From: a virus
Strand: one strand, 5' to 3'
Virus record (IMG/VR): IMGVR_UViG_3300030503_000375
Location: 1-32,695 of that record
Length of the DNA stretch: 32,695 nt
Made by a program: the position numbers and the translations under genes. Below the pieces are notes generated by a model. It worked only from the letters and a program-made list of their open reading frames with translations, ran no database searches and had not been told where the DNA came from. Below, one piece after another: positions 6,923 through 14,808 of this stretch (its first letter is position 1; each line of letters opens with the position of its first letter).

Positions 6923-6966
6923 TTGTTGTCCTCTACAACAGTTTTCTGTAGGTCTAATTTTGCCAT
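6919..6966 (-). CDS. Possible 15-codon leader peptide
   Basis: ATG at 6966 opens a 15-codon frame (MAKLDLQKTVVEDNK) whose TGA overlaps the downstream ATG as ATGA. The ribosome site is weak (GGAAA directly upstream). It spans two alternative hairpins around the next gene's Shine-Dalgarno sequence, which is the layout of a regulatory leader, but it may be chance. Confidence 0.3.
   Translation of the reverse strand: MAKLDLQKTVVEDNK
6925..6951 (-). promoter_or_regulatory. Two overlapping, mutually exclusive hairpins at a ribosome site
   Basis: Hairpin A: arms GTTGT and ACAAC enclose AGAGG, the Shine-Dalgarno sequence of the gene starting at 6922 (6925-6939). Hairpin B: ACAG and CTGT around AAAA, extended by CT/AG, spans 6933-6951. 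The two share bases, so only one can form at a time. The region 6967-7067 above shows only a further 6-bp inverted repeat (7027-7045). Confidence 0.4.
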
Positions 6967-7067
6967 TTTCCAGTTAAACCGCTGAAAACAACCTAGTTTC
7001 CCGCAAAAAGTTTCATGCTCATTGGCGGAGAATTCCCTGTTCTCCTGCGGCGTTGAGAACAAGGACT

Positions 7068-7640
7068 TTACGAGGACGGTGGTATCACCAAAGCGGTATC
7101 AGTGGCGAGTTGGTAACTGGCGGGCCTAAAGTGCCACATAGTGGAATCAACGCAGTCATTCATCTTGGCGATCTGGAGATCGTCGAAACCTAAGAACTGA
7201 CCTATCGCCCTCTGAGCCTCTCCGTTGAATAGCTCACTAAAGCCAACGACGACATTCTGGTGATCCCTGATGTAATCGAGCGTGAACTTGTGCCAGTATT
7301 CGGTCTGGTCTGCGTCACTCATCTTGCGACCATCCTTGAATCGCACGATGTCTGCTTGTGATGCGTCAATGCTCGCGACATCACGCAGGATGGTAATGAA
7401 CTGATATTCGCGCTCAGGCGTGAGTCGGTACAGGTCAAACGGCATCACCTTGACGGCTTTGCCTTCGCAGTCAGCGAGTGTCAGCGTGTCTTTCGCCCAA
7501 TCGATCTCATAATGTCCGAACGGGTTAAACTGGGTACGGTTAGGCAGGACGTTCCACGCCAGCGGCATACCTGCGGCCTGCAACATCTGCATCGTAAGCG
7601 ACGTACCGCTGCGTGACGGGGCTGTGACGCACGTTATCAT
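7068..7640 (-). CDS. Sulfotransferase-like P-loop protein
   Basis: A 190-residue protein starting VTAPSRSGTSLTMQMLQAAG, the PAPS-binding-type loop (RSGTS) of the sulfotransferase fold, with a later HPN-like turn (RDHQNVVVGFSELFNGEAQR) where the second conserved segment is expected. Members transfer sulfate from PAPS, but many phage and bacterial relatives have no known substrate. Start ATG 7640 is chosen because TACAAT ends six bases upstream; the frame is open to 7658. It is shorter than typical sulfotransferases (250-300 residues). Confidence 0.68.
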   Translation of the reverse strand: MITCVTAPSRSGTSLTMQMLQAAGMPLAWNVLPNRTQFNPFGHYEIDWAKDTLTLADCEGKAVKVMPFDLYRLTPEREYQFITILRDVASIDASQADIVRFKDGRKMSDADQTEYWHKFTLDYIRDHQNVVVGFSELFNGEAQRAIGQFLGFDDLQIAKMNDCVDSTMWHFRPASYQLATDTALVIPPSS

Positions 7641-7646
7641 GGCACC

Positions 7647-7655
7647 ATTGTACCA
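7647..7655 (-). promoter_or_regulatory. Extended -10 promoter, leaderless gene
   Basis: The minus strand reads TGGTACAAT, ending six bases before ATG 7640. No ribosome site can fit between them. Confidence 0.65.
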
Positions 7656-7661
7656 CAACCG

Positions 7662-7994
7662 TTAACGGACGGTAGCCCGTCCATGCCCGTGCTTTTCGCC
7701 CCCGACCGCCATCTCGACGAGTTGTTCTCGTGACAGCCAGTCAAGCTCTTTGGAGTAGTTCGCGAGAACTTCCACGATGTCTGTCAGGGTTCTTAGGTTC
7801 TTAACCTTGCTGAGTTGCTGAACGATGTTCTCAGTCGAACTAATGAGATGCTGCCTGACATCGGCGGTATCTTTTGCCAGTTCTGAACGGCTCTTACCGC
7901 AGATAGAGCACTCGTGCTCGGCGTGACAAGCGTTGTCACACTGTTGCTCGTCAGAGCCACAGGCCATGAAATCGTGTGTATGCGGCTTAGCCAT
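7662..7994 (-). CDS. Cys/His-rich protein with helical tail
   Basis: A 110-residue protein. The N-terminal 35 residues contain HTHDFMACG, CDNACHAEHECSICGK: at least five Cys and four His, consistent with a small zinc module. The rest is helical (VRQHLISSTENIVQQLSKVK and after). The start ATG 7994 overlaps the end of the upstream gene by eight bases. It is downstream of RecA in the same unit; function unknown. Confidence 0.68.
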   Translation of the reverse strand: MAKPHTHDFMACGSDEQQCDNACHAEHECSICGKSRSELAKDTADVRQHLISSTENIVQQLSKVKNLRTLTDIVEVLANYSKELDWLSREQLVEMAVGGEKHGHGRATVR

Positions 7995-8313
7995 TTTTGA
8001 TCTTCTCGTTGGGCAACATCTTCCCGTGAGCAGCACGGATGCAAGCCCAACTTCCTTCTTCGTCGTAGCAAATCGGACAATCGGGTGCTTGCTTTCCGAG
8101 AATCTTACGGATGGCGTCCAGACGTTCTTCGTCGAACTGAACATCTTTCCCCGGGCCGAGAGGCATGTTCCGCCACTCTATGTCTTGGACACGACTTTCA
8201 AGCTCCGCGAGCTTGGCGAGAGTGTGCACTTGGAACTGCTCGGGATAGTATCCCGTATTTCCGTTCACCGTCAGGTCGCCGCAGAATGGACAAGTTGTTG
8301 GGTCGTGCACCAT
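7987..8313 (-). CDS. Protein with two CxxC zinc-ribbon halves
   Basis: A 108-residue protein with CPFCG at 8-12 and CPIC at 79-82, separated by a helical stretch (LAKLAELESRVQDIEW). The two knuckles could bind one zinc. It starts at TAATG on the RecA stop with GAGGAC upstream, so it is translationally coupled to the recombinase. Function unknown. Confidence 0.7.
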   Translation of the reverse strand: MVHDPTTCPFCGDLTVNGNTGYYPEQFQVHTLAKLAELESRVQDIEWRNMPLGPGKDVQFDEERLDAIRKILGKQAPDCPICYDEEGSWACIRAAHGKMLPNEKIKNG

Positions 8314-9590
8314 TAGTCCTCCTCAACCTCAAACGCCGCACGTGCGGGCAGTTCCACACTGTCGTCGTCCAAGCCTGTCATGTAACGCTCGGTGTCCGCG
8401 TCAACTTCCATGAGATGGCGTCCCGTCTCATCGTTGCGGACGGCTTCCTTGACCAGCACCCGCAGCTTGGCGAGCACATCGGGGTTCTGGTCGATAACGA
8501 GGTCCTTGATAGCCGCTTCCTGATCGGGGTAGCCTGCAATGGCTTCCTCAGCCGATTTGCCGACGAACCACTTCTTGCCCACGTTGCTGATAAAGCCGTA
8601 GTCACGAGCAAGATCACGGACGGTAACGTTGTCGTCGAATCCGATGCCCTTACGCAGGTACATCGAACCCTCACGGTAACCGCCGCCGTTGGTCTTGTTC
8701 TTCAGGATGCGAACCTTGATACGAGTCGCGGCGAAGTCCTGTAAATCACCCTTGACGCCAGTGCCGGGTTCGAGCAGGAATGCATCTTCCTGTTCGCTGC
8801 CTGCACGGATGGCTTTGTGCGTCATCGTCTCAATCATCACACTGGGCGTGAAACGGCAGGTCTTGCCGCCCGGAAGGATGTAAGGCAGGTTGGTGAAAGA
8901 GGGATACTTGATGGCGTACTGGGCGTCCTTCGTGGATTCGATACGTGCGCGAGGCTGGTTGACCATCAGGAACACGCAATCGTAGCGGGCCGCAGGGGTC
9001 AACATGTTCTTGAAGAAGCATTCCATTGCACGGGCGTGTTCACCCGGCGTAGTCTTGTGGGACTTCTTGACATCCATGACGACCTTACGCTCAACTTCTT
9101 CGCGCATACGGACGATGGAGTCAAATACGAACAGGCGGACGCCGCCTTCCATGAATTCGAGGGTGCGCTTTTCCGCGTCCTGAATGCTGTCGGGCATGAT
9201 GAGTTCACAAGCAGCATCATCGACGCCGATCTTGTGGAGGTAGTTCCAGTCGCCAGTACGCTCAAAGTCGAAAATGACCGCAGGCTCACCAGTGAACTTC
9301 TGATACGCGCTGACGATGCCGTAGGTCAGGGTGGACTTGCCGCTGTGTTCATTTCCGTGGATTTCAATGACACGTCCACGTCGAGGCATACCATCCAAAC
9401 CGCACACGTCGTCGAGGGTGACGAAGCCATACGGAATACGCTCTTCCGCCACGTTGGGGTCAACGACTCGATAGTCCTTCTTGTTGCCCGCACGGGCCTT
9501 GGCAAACAGGGCGCAACGTTCCTTCGCGCTCAATGCCCGAACCGCCTGAAAATCAACGCCCTTTACTTCAGCTTTTGCTCTCTTTGGCAC
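8313..9590 (-). CDS. RecA/UvsX-like recombinase
   Basis: A 425-residue strand-exchange ATPase. Walker A GNEHSGKST at 79-87; VIFDFE, with the expected catalytic Glu near 110; Walker B VRLFVFDS at 151-158; and FLMVNQPRA at 207-215, where Q212 corresponds to the RecA sensor Gln. The N-terminal 45 residues are basic and helical, as in oligomerisation segments. The acidic C terminus (FEVEED) resembles RecA tails. It starts with GTG, with GGAGG four bases upstream. It follows the RuvC-like gene by 12 bases and drives pairing of ends made by the SbcC/D-type machinery. Confidence 0.92.
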   Translation of the reverse strand: MPKRAKAEVKGVDFQAVRALSAKERCALFAKARAGNKKDYRVVDPNVAEERIPYGFVTLDDVCGLDGMPRRGRVIEIHGNEHSGKSTLTYGIVSAYQKFTGEPAVIFDFERTGDWNYLHKIGVDDAACELIMPDSIQDAEKRTLEFMEGGVRLFVFDSIVRMREEVERKVVMDVKKSHKTTPGEHARAMECFFKNMLTPAARYDCVFLMVNQPRARIESTKDAQYAIKYPSFTNLPYILPGGKTCRFTPSVMIETMTHKAIRAGSEQEDAFLLEPGTGVKGDLQDFAATRIKVRILKNKTNGGGYREGSMYLRKGIGFDDNVTVRDLARDYGFISNVGKKWFVGKSAEEAIAGYPDQEAAIKDLVIDQNPDVLAKLRVLVKEAVRNDETGRHLMEVDADTERYMTGLDDDSVELPARAAFEVEED

Positions 9591-9601
9591 GTTTCCTCCG
9601 A

Positions 9602-10453
9602 TTACAGATAGAACTTCTCGCGGGACAGGGACTTCTTGGGGACTGCCGCGTTCTTAATGCAGGCGTCATACCCCTGCCGCTTGTACATATACCAATACTC
9701 ATTTCGGTGCAAAAGTCCCTTGGTTACGACGTGGGCGTTGCGCCCCTTGCCCTTGATCTCCTGTGTCGAATTGCACAGGGAGTTCAGGAAGTTCTGAGGG
9801 ACCTCAGAAGAGCACCCCATCACAATTGAGGCGGCGTGGCGAGCCATCATACTCAGGAGGACCGCATCGCAGGAGTCGGTATCCAACTCCGGGTAGTCTG
9901 CCTTGCCGATAAAGTCGTAGGCTCTGGTGATGTTCTCGGCCTTGTTCTTGGCACCCCTTGACGTAAGCCCCATGAGGGACCGCAACGTGGCGGCGTTCGT
10001 GTACATGATGCGAACCTGCCCGAACTGGACGAGGCTGTTGGTGGCCGTCCCATTCTCGAAGAACACCAGATGGATGATTCTGTTCAGAGCGACGAGATAG
10101 TCGTTCATCGGCGTTGGGAATTCCATGCTGATGATAAGCCCTGTGCGTTTCAAGATGTCGGGTGAATAGCTCCCGACCAGAGCCTCAGTGAGGCTCCGAA
10201 GGTAGATTGCCATCAGCTTTGCCCTAAGCCAAATCGTGTTACGCGGGTGCATCCCATTTTCGATGGTGTCCGACTTGACGGAGCCCGCCAGAATCCATTT
10301 AGCCACGGTCGCTGCGCTGGTATCGGTCGATGGGAAAACGTCCAGCATGGCGTACCCGGTGCGGCTCATGGACGGGTCTAGCCCGAGGATGACCCAGCGG
10401 TCAATCTCTTCGACCTTCGGCGGGATGATAAGAGGAACTTCTTTCTTTGGCAT
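9602..10453 (-). CDS. RuvC-like Holliday-junction resolvase
   Basis: RNase H-fold nuclease of 283 residues. ILGLDPSMSRTGYA places the first catalytic Asp at 26; IISMEFP gives Glu111; DTDSCDAVLL gives Asp193 and Asp196, the DxxD pair of RuvC. It is about 100 residues longer than bacterial RuvC, with an extra C-terminal basic domain (GKGRNAHVVTKG and after). The ATG follows directly on the TAA of the upstream gene, with CGGAG as ribosome site. It sits upstream of RecA in the same operon, fitting recombination intermediate resolution and DNA debranching. Confidence 0.87.
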   Translation of the reverse strand: MPKKEVPLIIPPKVEEIDRWVILGLDPSMSRTGYAMLDVFPSTDTSAATVAKWILAGSVKSDTIENGMHPRNTIWLRAKLMAIYLRSLTEALVGSYSPDILKRTGLIISMEFPTPMNDYLVALNRIIHLVFFENGTATNSLVQFGQVRIMYTNAATLRSLMGLTSRGAKNKAENITRAYDFIGKADYPELDTDSCDAVLLSMMARHAASIVMGCSSEVPQNFLNSLCNSTQEIKGKGRNAHVVTKGLLHRNEYWYMYKRQGYDACIKNAAVPKKSLSREKFYL

Positions 10454-10783
10454 TTAGGCTCCGAATCCGGTGCACGTGGGTTTGAGCAAAGGCTTGAATT
10501 TCTTGCAGTCGCAAGGCTTGGTCAGAGCGGGGCGCTCTTCCCGTTCCTTAGCGTCGTCAATCAGCTTCCTGATCTCTTCAATGCTCAGGTTGAGTGGAAT
10601 ATCCCCATTACATTTGCCGCGTAGCGTCTCACCAAAGAGATTGACTCCGAAAGGGTCCTTCATTCCAAAGGGGTCGTTAAACCCAAAAGGATCGAGGATA
10701 CTCAGCAAATCAGACACTTCTTCGTGAACGATTTCGGGGCAACCGCACTCACACAAGTTGAAATGTTCGCGGGACACGCACAT
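10454..10783 (-). CDS. Cys-motif protein with DPFG tandem repeats
   Basis: A 109-residue protein with CECGC plus a His (CGCPEIVHEE) near the start and CDCKKF near the end, a paired CxC pattern that could bind metal. Between them are three DPFG copies (LDPFGFN, DPFGMK, DPFGVN) in a row. It starts at ATG 10783 with TATTAA ending five bases upstream and no ribosome site, so it is probably leaderless. It heads the RuvC-RecA unit. Function unknown. Confidence 0.7.
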   Translation of the reverse strand: MCVSREHFNLCECGCPEIVHEEVSDLLSILDPFGFNDPFGMKDPFGVNLFGETLRGKCNGDIPLNLSIEEIRKLIDDAKEREERPALTKPCDCKKFKPLLKPTCTGFGA

Positions 10784-10788
10784 ACTAC

Positions 10789-10798
10789 TTAATACCGC
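10789..10798 (-). promoter_or_regulatory. Promoter for the RuvC-RecA unit, leaderless
   Basis: The minus strand reads GCGGTATTAA, with TATTAA at 10789-10794 five bases before ATG 10783. GTAGTATG at the start is shared with the 21832 promoter. It begins right after the terminator of the lipoprotein gene. Confidence 0.55.
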
Positions 10799-10832
10799 AA
10801 AAAAGAAAAAGGCAGAGCCCGAAGGCCCTGCC
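10797..10832 (-). terminator. Rho-independent terminator after the lipoprotein gene
   Basis: A nine-pair stem (10811-10819 with 10824-10832, one G-U pair in minus-strand RNA) carries a TTCG loop and is followed by a T-rich tract (TTTTTCTTTTTT) on the minus strand. A-rich sequence on the other side gives only a weak signal for plus transcripts. Confidence 0.85.
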
Positions 10833-10851
10833 TTTTCGTCACGGTAGAGAT

Positions 10852-12519
10852 TTACTGTTTGCTGCCGGGAGGGGCTTGCTGTGTTTCCCGTTGAATCTTA
10901 ACCACGGGCTTGTCCATGTCCATCGTATTCTTCTCGCGGCCCGCGCTGGCTTCGTAGTCATCCGCGTAGTCATCGTACTCGCCCGTGCGTTCCTTGGGTG
11001 GGCTGACTTTCTTCCGCTTGTCGAACTTGCCGTTGGCTGACGAGGATTCAATCCACCACCGCTGCGATCCCTCAGTGAAGGACTTGGCGTAGGGTGTATC
11101 CTCAATGAACTTATTCAAACCCGGGGTGACGATGCCGCTTACTTCCGAGCCATCCTCGAATTCAAACGTCAGCTTACGGGTGTTTGAGTAGTCATCGACC
11201 TTAGCCTCCGTCTTTTTGGCGAAATCGCCCTTTGGACGGTAGTATTCGATGACCTGACCAGCCGAGGCGTCGTAACGCTTACCAGCCTTGGTGTATTCCT
11301 TGGCAATGTACTCGATCTCGCGGTACATGCTGTGGGCGTGATCGCCGTCAGGGTAGGTGGAGCCGTCTGCTGGCATCTGCACCTTCTTGAACTTGATGCG
11401 GACGTTGAAGTTCTCCCCGGTCGTGGTGACGTACTTGTAGGGGACAATCCAGCCATCTGCGTCGGGCGACTTCTCCCACGGGTCAATCGGCTTATCCGTG
11501 CGGGAAATCTCGATCTTGAACAGGTTTTGCGGCGGCAGTTGGCGTAAATCCTTCTTCTTGTCGGCGAAGAGGGTAGCCAGCAGGTTGCCGTTGCGGACCA
11601 CATCCTGAACGTTCGTGATGTCGGAGACCGATTCAAGGATGTCAGGCAATCCGAATCCAGCATCTCGGCCTTCACGGTCAGTGTCGATCAAAACCACGGC
11701 ACCGTAACCATCGGTCGGGAAGAAAATCTTAAGAGCAGGCTTGGACTCTTGCTTGCCGTCAATGACGCGGTAACCCTCGATGTAGTTGCCCTTGTTGTTC
11801 TCGGGCGTCTCTTCGGTGATGATCTTGTAGTTCGTCAGCCGAATGCTCATCTTCTTAGCCTTCCAGATGAAGGCTTCGCTATCATCAGGGTGAGCAGGGT
11901 CAGCGACCTTGTGATCGTAGGGACTGGAGAAGTCCAGTTCAGCCGTTTCGATCTCTTTCAGGGAGCCGTCTTTCTTAGCACCCTCAACCTCGTCCGACGT
12001 GAAGGGGAAAGCCACGCTCAGGTCCTTGGACGTGAAAATCTTGCGGATGTTGTACCCACCGCTCATCTCGGCGTCTCGTCCGTACTCTTCCTTGTCGCCC
12101 ATCTTCTGTTGGAACTCGTTGTAGAGGTAGGCGGTATGCACGCGAGCCTTCTGAGCCTCGGTGATCTCTTCCTCGTGCTCCATGTCCTTGCGGAGATTGA
12201 AGGTATCGAGGTACTGCCGCATATCCGTGTTGTTCGGATCGAGCGAATCGTTCAGGTCTTTCAGCACGGTGTCAATCTGGCTGTCAACCTTGGAAGTTGG
12301 CACCTTGCCGTAGATCACGACGTACTGGCCTGAGCCTTCCTTGACCTCGCGTCCCCACCCGATTTTGTCGTAGTAGGCAAACGCGGCGAGGACCTGCTTC
12401 TTTGTCCAGTGCTTGTCTTTGCCAGCGTCCTCAAACGTCTGACGGTAGGGCGGCACGCAGCCCGCTAAGAACATCGTGGCGACAATCGCGAGAGTTGCTA
12501 GAACGGTACGGAACTTCAT
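10852..12519 (-). CDS. Large lipoprotein of unknown function
   Basis: A 555-residue secreted lipoprotein. Residues 1-20 form a signal peptide (KFRTVLATLAIVATMF) ending in the lipobox LAGC with Cys21 as the lipidated residue. The mature part has no recognised domain: charged, mixed alpha/beta, with a Lys/Glu-rich end and QQAPPGSKQ tail. It starts at ATGA overlapping the stop of the secreted HExxH gene, so the two are coupled and probably act together in the envelope. The +2 residue (Val) gives no inner-membrane retention signal, which is compatible with outer-membrane sorting. A terminator follows directly. Confidence 0.82.
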   Translation of the reverse strand: MKFRTVLATLAIVATMFLAGCVPPYRQTFEDAGKDKHWTKKQVLAAFAYYDKIGWGREVKEGSGQYVVIYGKVPTSKVDSQIDTVLKDLNDSLDPNNTDMRQYLDTFNLRKDMEHEEEITEAQKARVHTAYLYNEFQQKMGDKEEYGRDAEMSGGYNIRKIFTSKDLSVAFPFTSDEVEGAKKDGSLKEIETAELDFSSPYDHKVADPAHPDDSEAFIWKAKKMSIRLTNYKIITEETPENNKGNYIEGYRVIDGKQESKPALKIFFPTDGYGAVVLIDTDREGRDAGFGLPDILESVSDITNVQDVVRNGNLLATLFADKKKDLRQLPPQNLFKIEISRTDKPIDPWEKSPDADGWIVPYKYVTTTGENFNVRIKFKKVQMPADGSTYPDGDHAHSMYREIEYIAKEYTKAGKRYDASAGQVIEYYRPKGDFAKKTEAKVDDYSNTRKLTFEFEDGSEVSGIVTPGLNKFIEDTPYAKSFTEGSQRWWIESSSANGKFDKRKKVSPPKERTGEYDDYADDYEASAGREKNTMDMDKPVVKIQRETQQAPPGSKQ

Positions 12520-13991
12520 TTCACCACCGCCTTGAAATCGGACTTGAACGTGCTGAGGAACTGTAGAGCCTCTACCGGAGACATCTTCTGGAGTTCGGAC
12601 AGCTTTTCCGGGTGCTCACGGAAGTATGTCTCGATGTTTTCCTGCTCACGAGCCGTGAACATGCGGTTGTACTGATCGAGGAGGGACGGAGGGACGCGGG
12701 TAATCATATCCATGCCGCCGCCCTGATTACCGCCGAGACCCTTCTTGAAAGCTTGGTCGCCGATCTCTTTGATCTCTTCACTGTGCGAGTTCAGCCAGTC
12801 CATCGTCTTAGCGGCCCCGCCGAGAAGAGTCGGGTTGTAGTGCAGTGCCATCGTCATGCGGAACACGCTGTTGTTGTCGCCGCGAATGTCGTTGACCGCT
12901 GACCACCAAACAGGATCGGAGTAGAACTCGGGAATGGTTTCGTCCATGAAGAACTTCAACATTTCCGCTTTCATCGTGTCGATCTGTTTGTAGTAGTACA
13001 GGTAGTTGGCGTCGTCGTAGACGATGTTGCCAGCGAAGTCGAACTTCACCGTGTCCGAACGGAATTGATCCCAATCGAAGCCGTAGTAAATCGCGGCCAA
13101 TTCACGAATGTCGGTTGCATAGCCGTGGGTCGGGTAGTCCGTTGTGTTCTCGGAGTACAGGACGATGGGCATGTCCGCCATCAACTCCACGTCGAACGCT
13201 TCGCTCATGGGGAACTTCTCGAAGTTGATGTTACCGTGCACCATCTCGTGCTGCATGATCTTGGGGACGGTGTTGACGTAATCGGTCATCCAAGCATTCG
13301 GATTGTAGTAGATGACGCCCGTATTGAGCCACGTGACGCCAAGGATGCCGCCGAGGGGCGGGTTGTAGCCAAGGTGCAGTTCGCGGGGTACAAAGTCCGA
13401 CGCCTTGGAAGGCTTCGGCAGGCGGTGCAGTTCGCGGAAGGTGATGTTGTAGCCCGGAACTTTCTCGTCAAGCTGCGCCAGCAACTCTTCACGCTTGATG
13501 CCCAGCTTCGCGGCACGAGCCGTAACTGCTTTCTCAGCGACCACCGCATAAAAGTCATTGTCGCGCTTGGCGGCGATGACCGCGATCTGGGTCAGAGTGT
13601 CTTCGACGACCTTCAACTGATCTTCGGTGATGTAGTATTGGTCACAGAGAGAAGTGTAACGGATGCGACCATCGGGCATACGGTATGCGTGGTCGATCAC
13701 GATCTTCATCTTCGCCGGGTTCTCGGTGACGCTGGACGTGCTCACAACGTCGGTGACAACCGCGATGCTGTCGCTGCCGGGAATGGTTGTGCCCAGCAGG
13801 CCCCCTTGGTTACAAAGCGCCGTCGCCTGAAAGATGTGCATGTACTCTTCGCGTTGGCGAAGAAGATCGGTTGTTTGTTGGATGCCTTTTGGGAAGAAAA
13901 ACGGCTGAGCGGTGGGCATGTTCTGGCTAAACGCGGCGGTCGCCAGTAGGAGCAGAGATGCGATGGTCGTGCAAATCTTGCGAAACTTCAT
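12516..13991 (-). CDS. Secreted HExxH metalloprotease-like protein
   Basis: A 491-residue protein. A signal peptide (1-22, basic KFRK start, core SLLLLATAAF) is cleaved after AFS. HEMVH at 248-252 is an HExxH zinc motif, with acidic residues in SEAFDVELMADMP (Glu264, Glu269) at the distance where gluzincins have the third ligand. The rest is helical with an ending region (LSELQKMSPVEALQFLSTFK). The start ATG 13991 has GGGGGAT upstream and gives the signal peptide; the frame is open to 14057. No named peptidase family recognised. It is followed by the lipoprotein with ATGA overlap. Its promoter region has a CRP-like palindrome. Confidence 0.78.
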   Translation of the reverse strand: MKFRKICTTIASLLLLATAAFSQNMPTAQPFFFPKGIQQTTDLLRQREEYMHIFQATALCNQGGLLGTTIPGSDSIAVVTDVVSTSSVTENPAKMKIVIDHAYRMPDGRIRYTSLCDQYYITEDQLKVVEDTLTQIAVIAAKRDNDFYAVVAEKAVTARAAKLGIKREELLAQLDEKVPGYNITFRELHRLPKPSKASDFVPRELHLGYNPPLGGILGVTWLNTGVIYYNPNAWMTDYVNTVPKIMQHEMVHGNINFEKFPMSEAFDVELMADMPIVLYSENTTDYPTHGYATDIRELAAIYYGFDWDQFRSDTVKFDFAGNIVYDDANYLYYYKQIDTMKAEMLKFFMDETIPEFYSDPVWWSAVNDIRGDNNSVFRMTMALHYNPTLLGGAAKTMDWLNSHSEEIKEIGDQAFKKGLGGNQGGGMDMITRVPPSLLDQYNRMFTAREQENIETYFREHPEKLSELQKMSPVEALQFLSTFKSDFKAVVK

Positions 13992-14005
13992 TGATCCCCC
14001 GAAAC

Positions 14006-14021
14006 TGTGACTTGCGTCACA
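14006..14021. promoter_or_regulatory. CRP/FNR-type palindrome or 5' UTR hairpin
   Basis: The plus strand reads TGTGACTTGCGTCACA, a perfect TGTGA-N6-TCACA site like the CRP consensus. In RNA the same bases form a stem with a GCAA loop, six pairs long, right at the expected transcript start and 15 bases above the ATG. Both readings are possible. Confidence 0.5.
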
Positions 14022-14025
14022 TATT

Positions 14026-14043
14026 ACTACAATACTCAGGTTC
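14026..14043 (-). promoter_or_regulatory. Promoter-like motif before the secreted protein gene
   Basis: The minus strand reads GAACCTGAGTATTGTAGT, a variant of the CAGTATTGATA family. It lies between a hairpin above and the palindrome below. Confidence 0.5.
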
Positions 14044-14052
14044 TTGGAAGTT

Positions 14053-14080
14053 GGCAAACAAAATCGTTAGCGATTTTGCC
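14053..14080 (-). terminator. Hairpin after the DnaQ-like gene
   Basis: On the minus strand, CAAAATCG and CGATTTTG pair perfectly around CTAA, with GGC and GCC extending the stem past a short bulge. It lies six bases after the exonuclease stop and ends the upstream transcript before the next promoter. There is no long T-tract, so it may be only partly effective. Confidence 0.55.
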
Positions 14081-14085
14081 ACTAT

Positions 14086-14808
14086 TTATTTGATTACTTC
14101 AATCGAAAAACCAGCAGCCGTGCACTCCTCCCGCTCCTGCTCGACGAAAAGCTCTTTCATTTCTCTGAACCACATCACGAACTTGCCGTCTTTGTACTCA
14201 GCGTGATAGCCCCGTTTCTTCGCCAGTTCGTTGTTGTGGAAGCTCACCAGAGCCTTGACTATTACCATCGGGCTCCGAGCCAGTTCCAGCACCTTATCCA
14301 GCGGGTACTGATCGAGCATCTGCATCATGCTGACCGCATCGAATGCTGCACGATGAGGAAATGGGTTGGGCAGCATCCCATGATCCACGGGCATGTAAGC
14401 GAGTTTACGGGTGTACCATCGGGGCAAGGGAAGATCGGTTAGAGTGTCGATCCAGAGCTTTCCGGGGTCAGAATCAAAGTTATAGCGGTCAGCCCACGCC
14501 TGCGAGAAGCCCTTGTCGAACTTGATGCCATTGTGAGCACAAACAGTCTCAGCGGATTGATACCACAGGAAAAATTGCTTGGCAGCTTTAAGGTCGTCGA
14601 TGCCGTACTTCGCGGCCAACTCGGGCATCTTGGGAAATCTTTCGATGATCTCGGGCTCCCACGGAGCATCCCCCGGGTTGACCAGATAGCCCATGATTTT
14701 GACGGGTTCGCGCAGGTCGGTGTCCCACTGAGTCATTCCCACTTCGGTGATGCGGTGGATCGCTGGGTCCCCGCCAGTGGTTTCGAAATCGAAGCCCAGA
14801 ATCAGCAT
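14086..14808 (-). CDS. DnaQ-like DEDDh 3'-5' exonuclease
   Basis: A 240-residue exonuclease. Motif ExoI GFDFETTG has Asp7 and Glu9; ExoII AHNGIKFD supplies Asp98; ExoIII HRAAFDA supplies His152 and Asp157 (H-x4-D), giving the DEDDh type. Length and stand-alone form match phage exonucleases and the polymerase III epsilon subunit. It may proofread or trim 3' ends; no polymerase is in this window. It starts at TAATG on the MazG-like stop. Confidence 0.9.
   Translation of the reverse strand: MLILGFDFETTGGDPAIHRITEVGMTQWDTDLREPVKIMGYLVNPGDAPWEPEIIERFPKMPELAAKYGIDDLKAAKQFFLWYQSAETVCAHNGIKFDKGFSQAWADRYNFDSDPGKLWIDTLTDLPLPRWYTRKLAYMPVDHGMLPNPFPHRAAFDAVSMMQMLDQYPLDKVLELARSPMVIVKALVSFHNNELAKKRGYHAEYKDGKFVMWFREMKELFVEQEREECTAAGFSIEVIK

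Noticed and set aside
7027-7045. Inverted repeat GGAGAA/TTCTCC as a terminator
   Set aside because: Six pairs, no T-tract on either strand.
8817-9611. 264-codon plus-strand frame opposite RecA
   Set aside because: Shadow frame; the RecA motifs decide the strand.
13065-13949. 294-codon plus-strand frame opposite the secreted protein
   Set aside because: Shadow of the gene with signal peptide and HExxH; no ribosome site.
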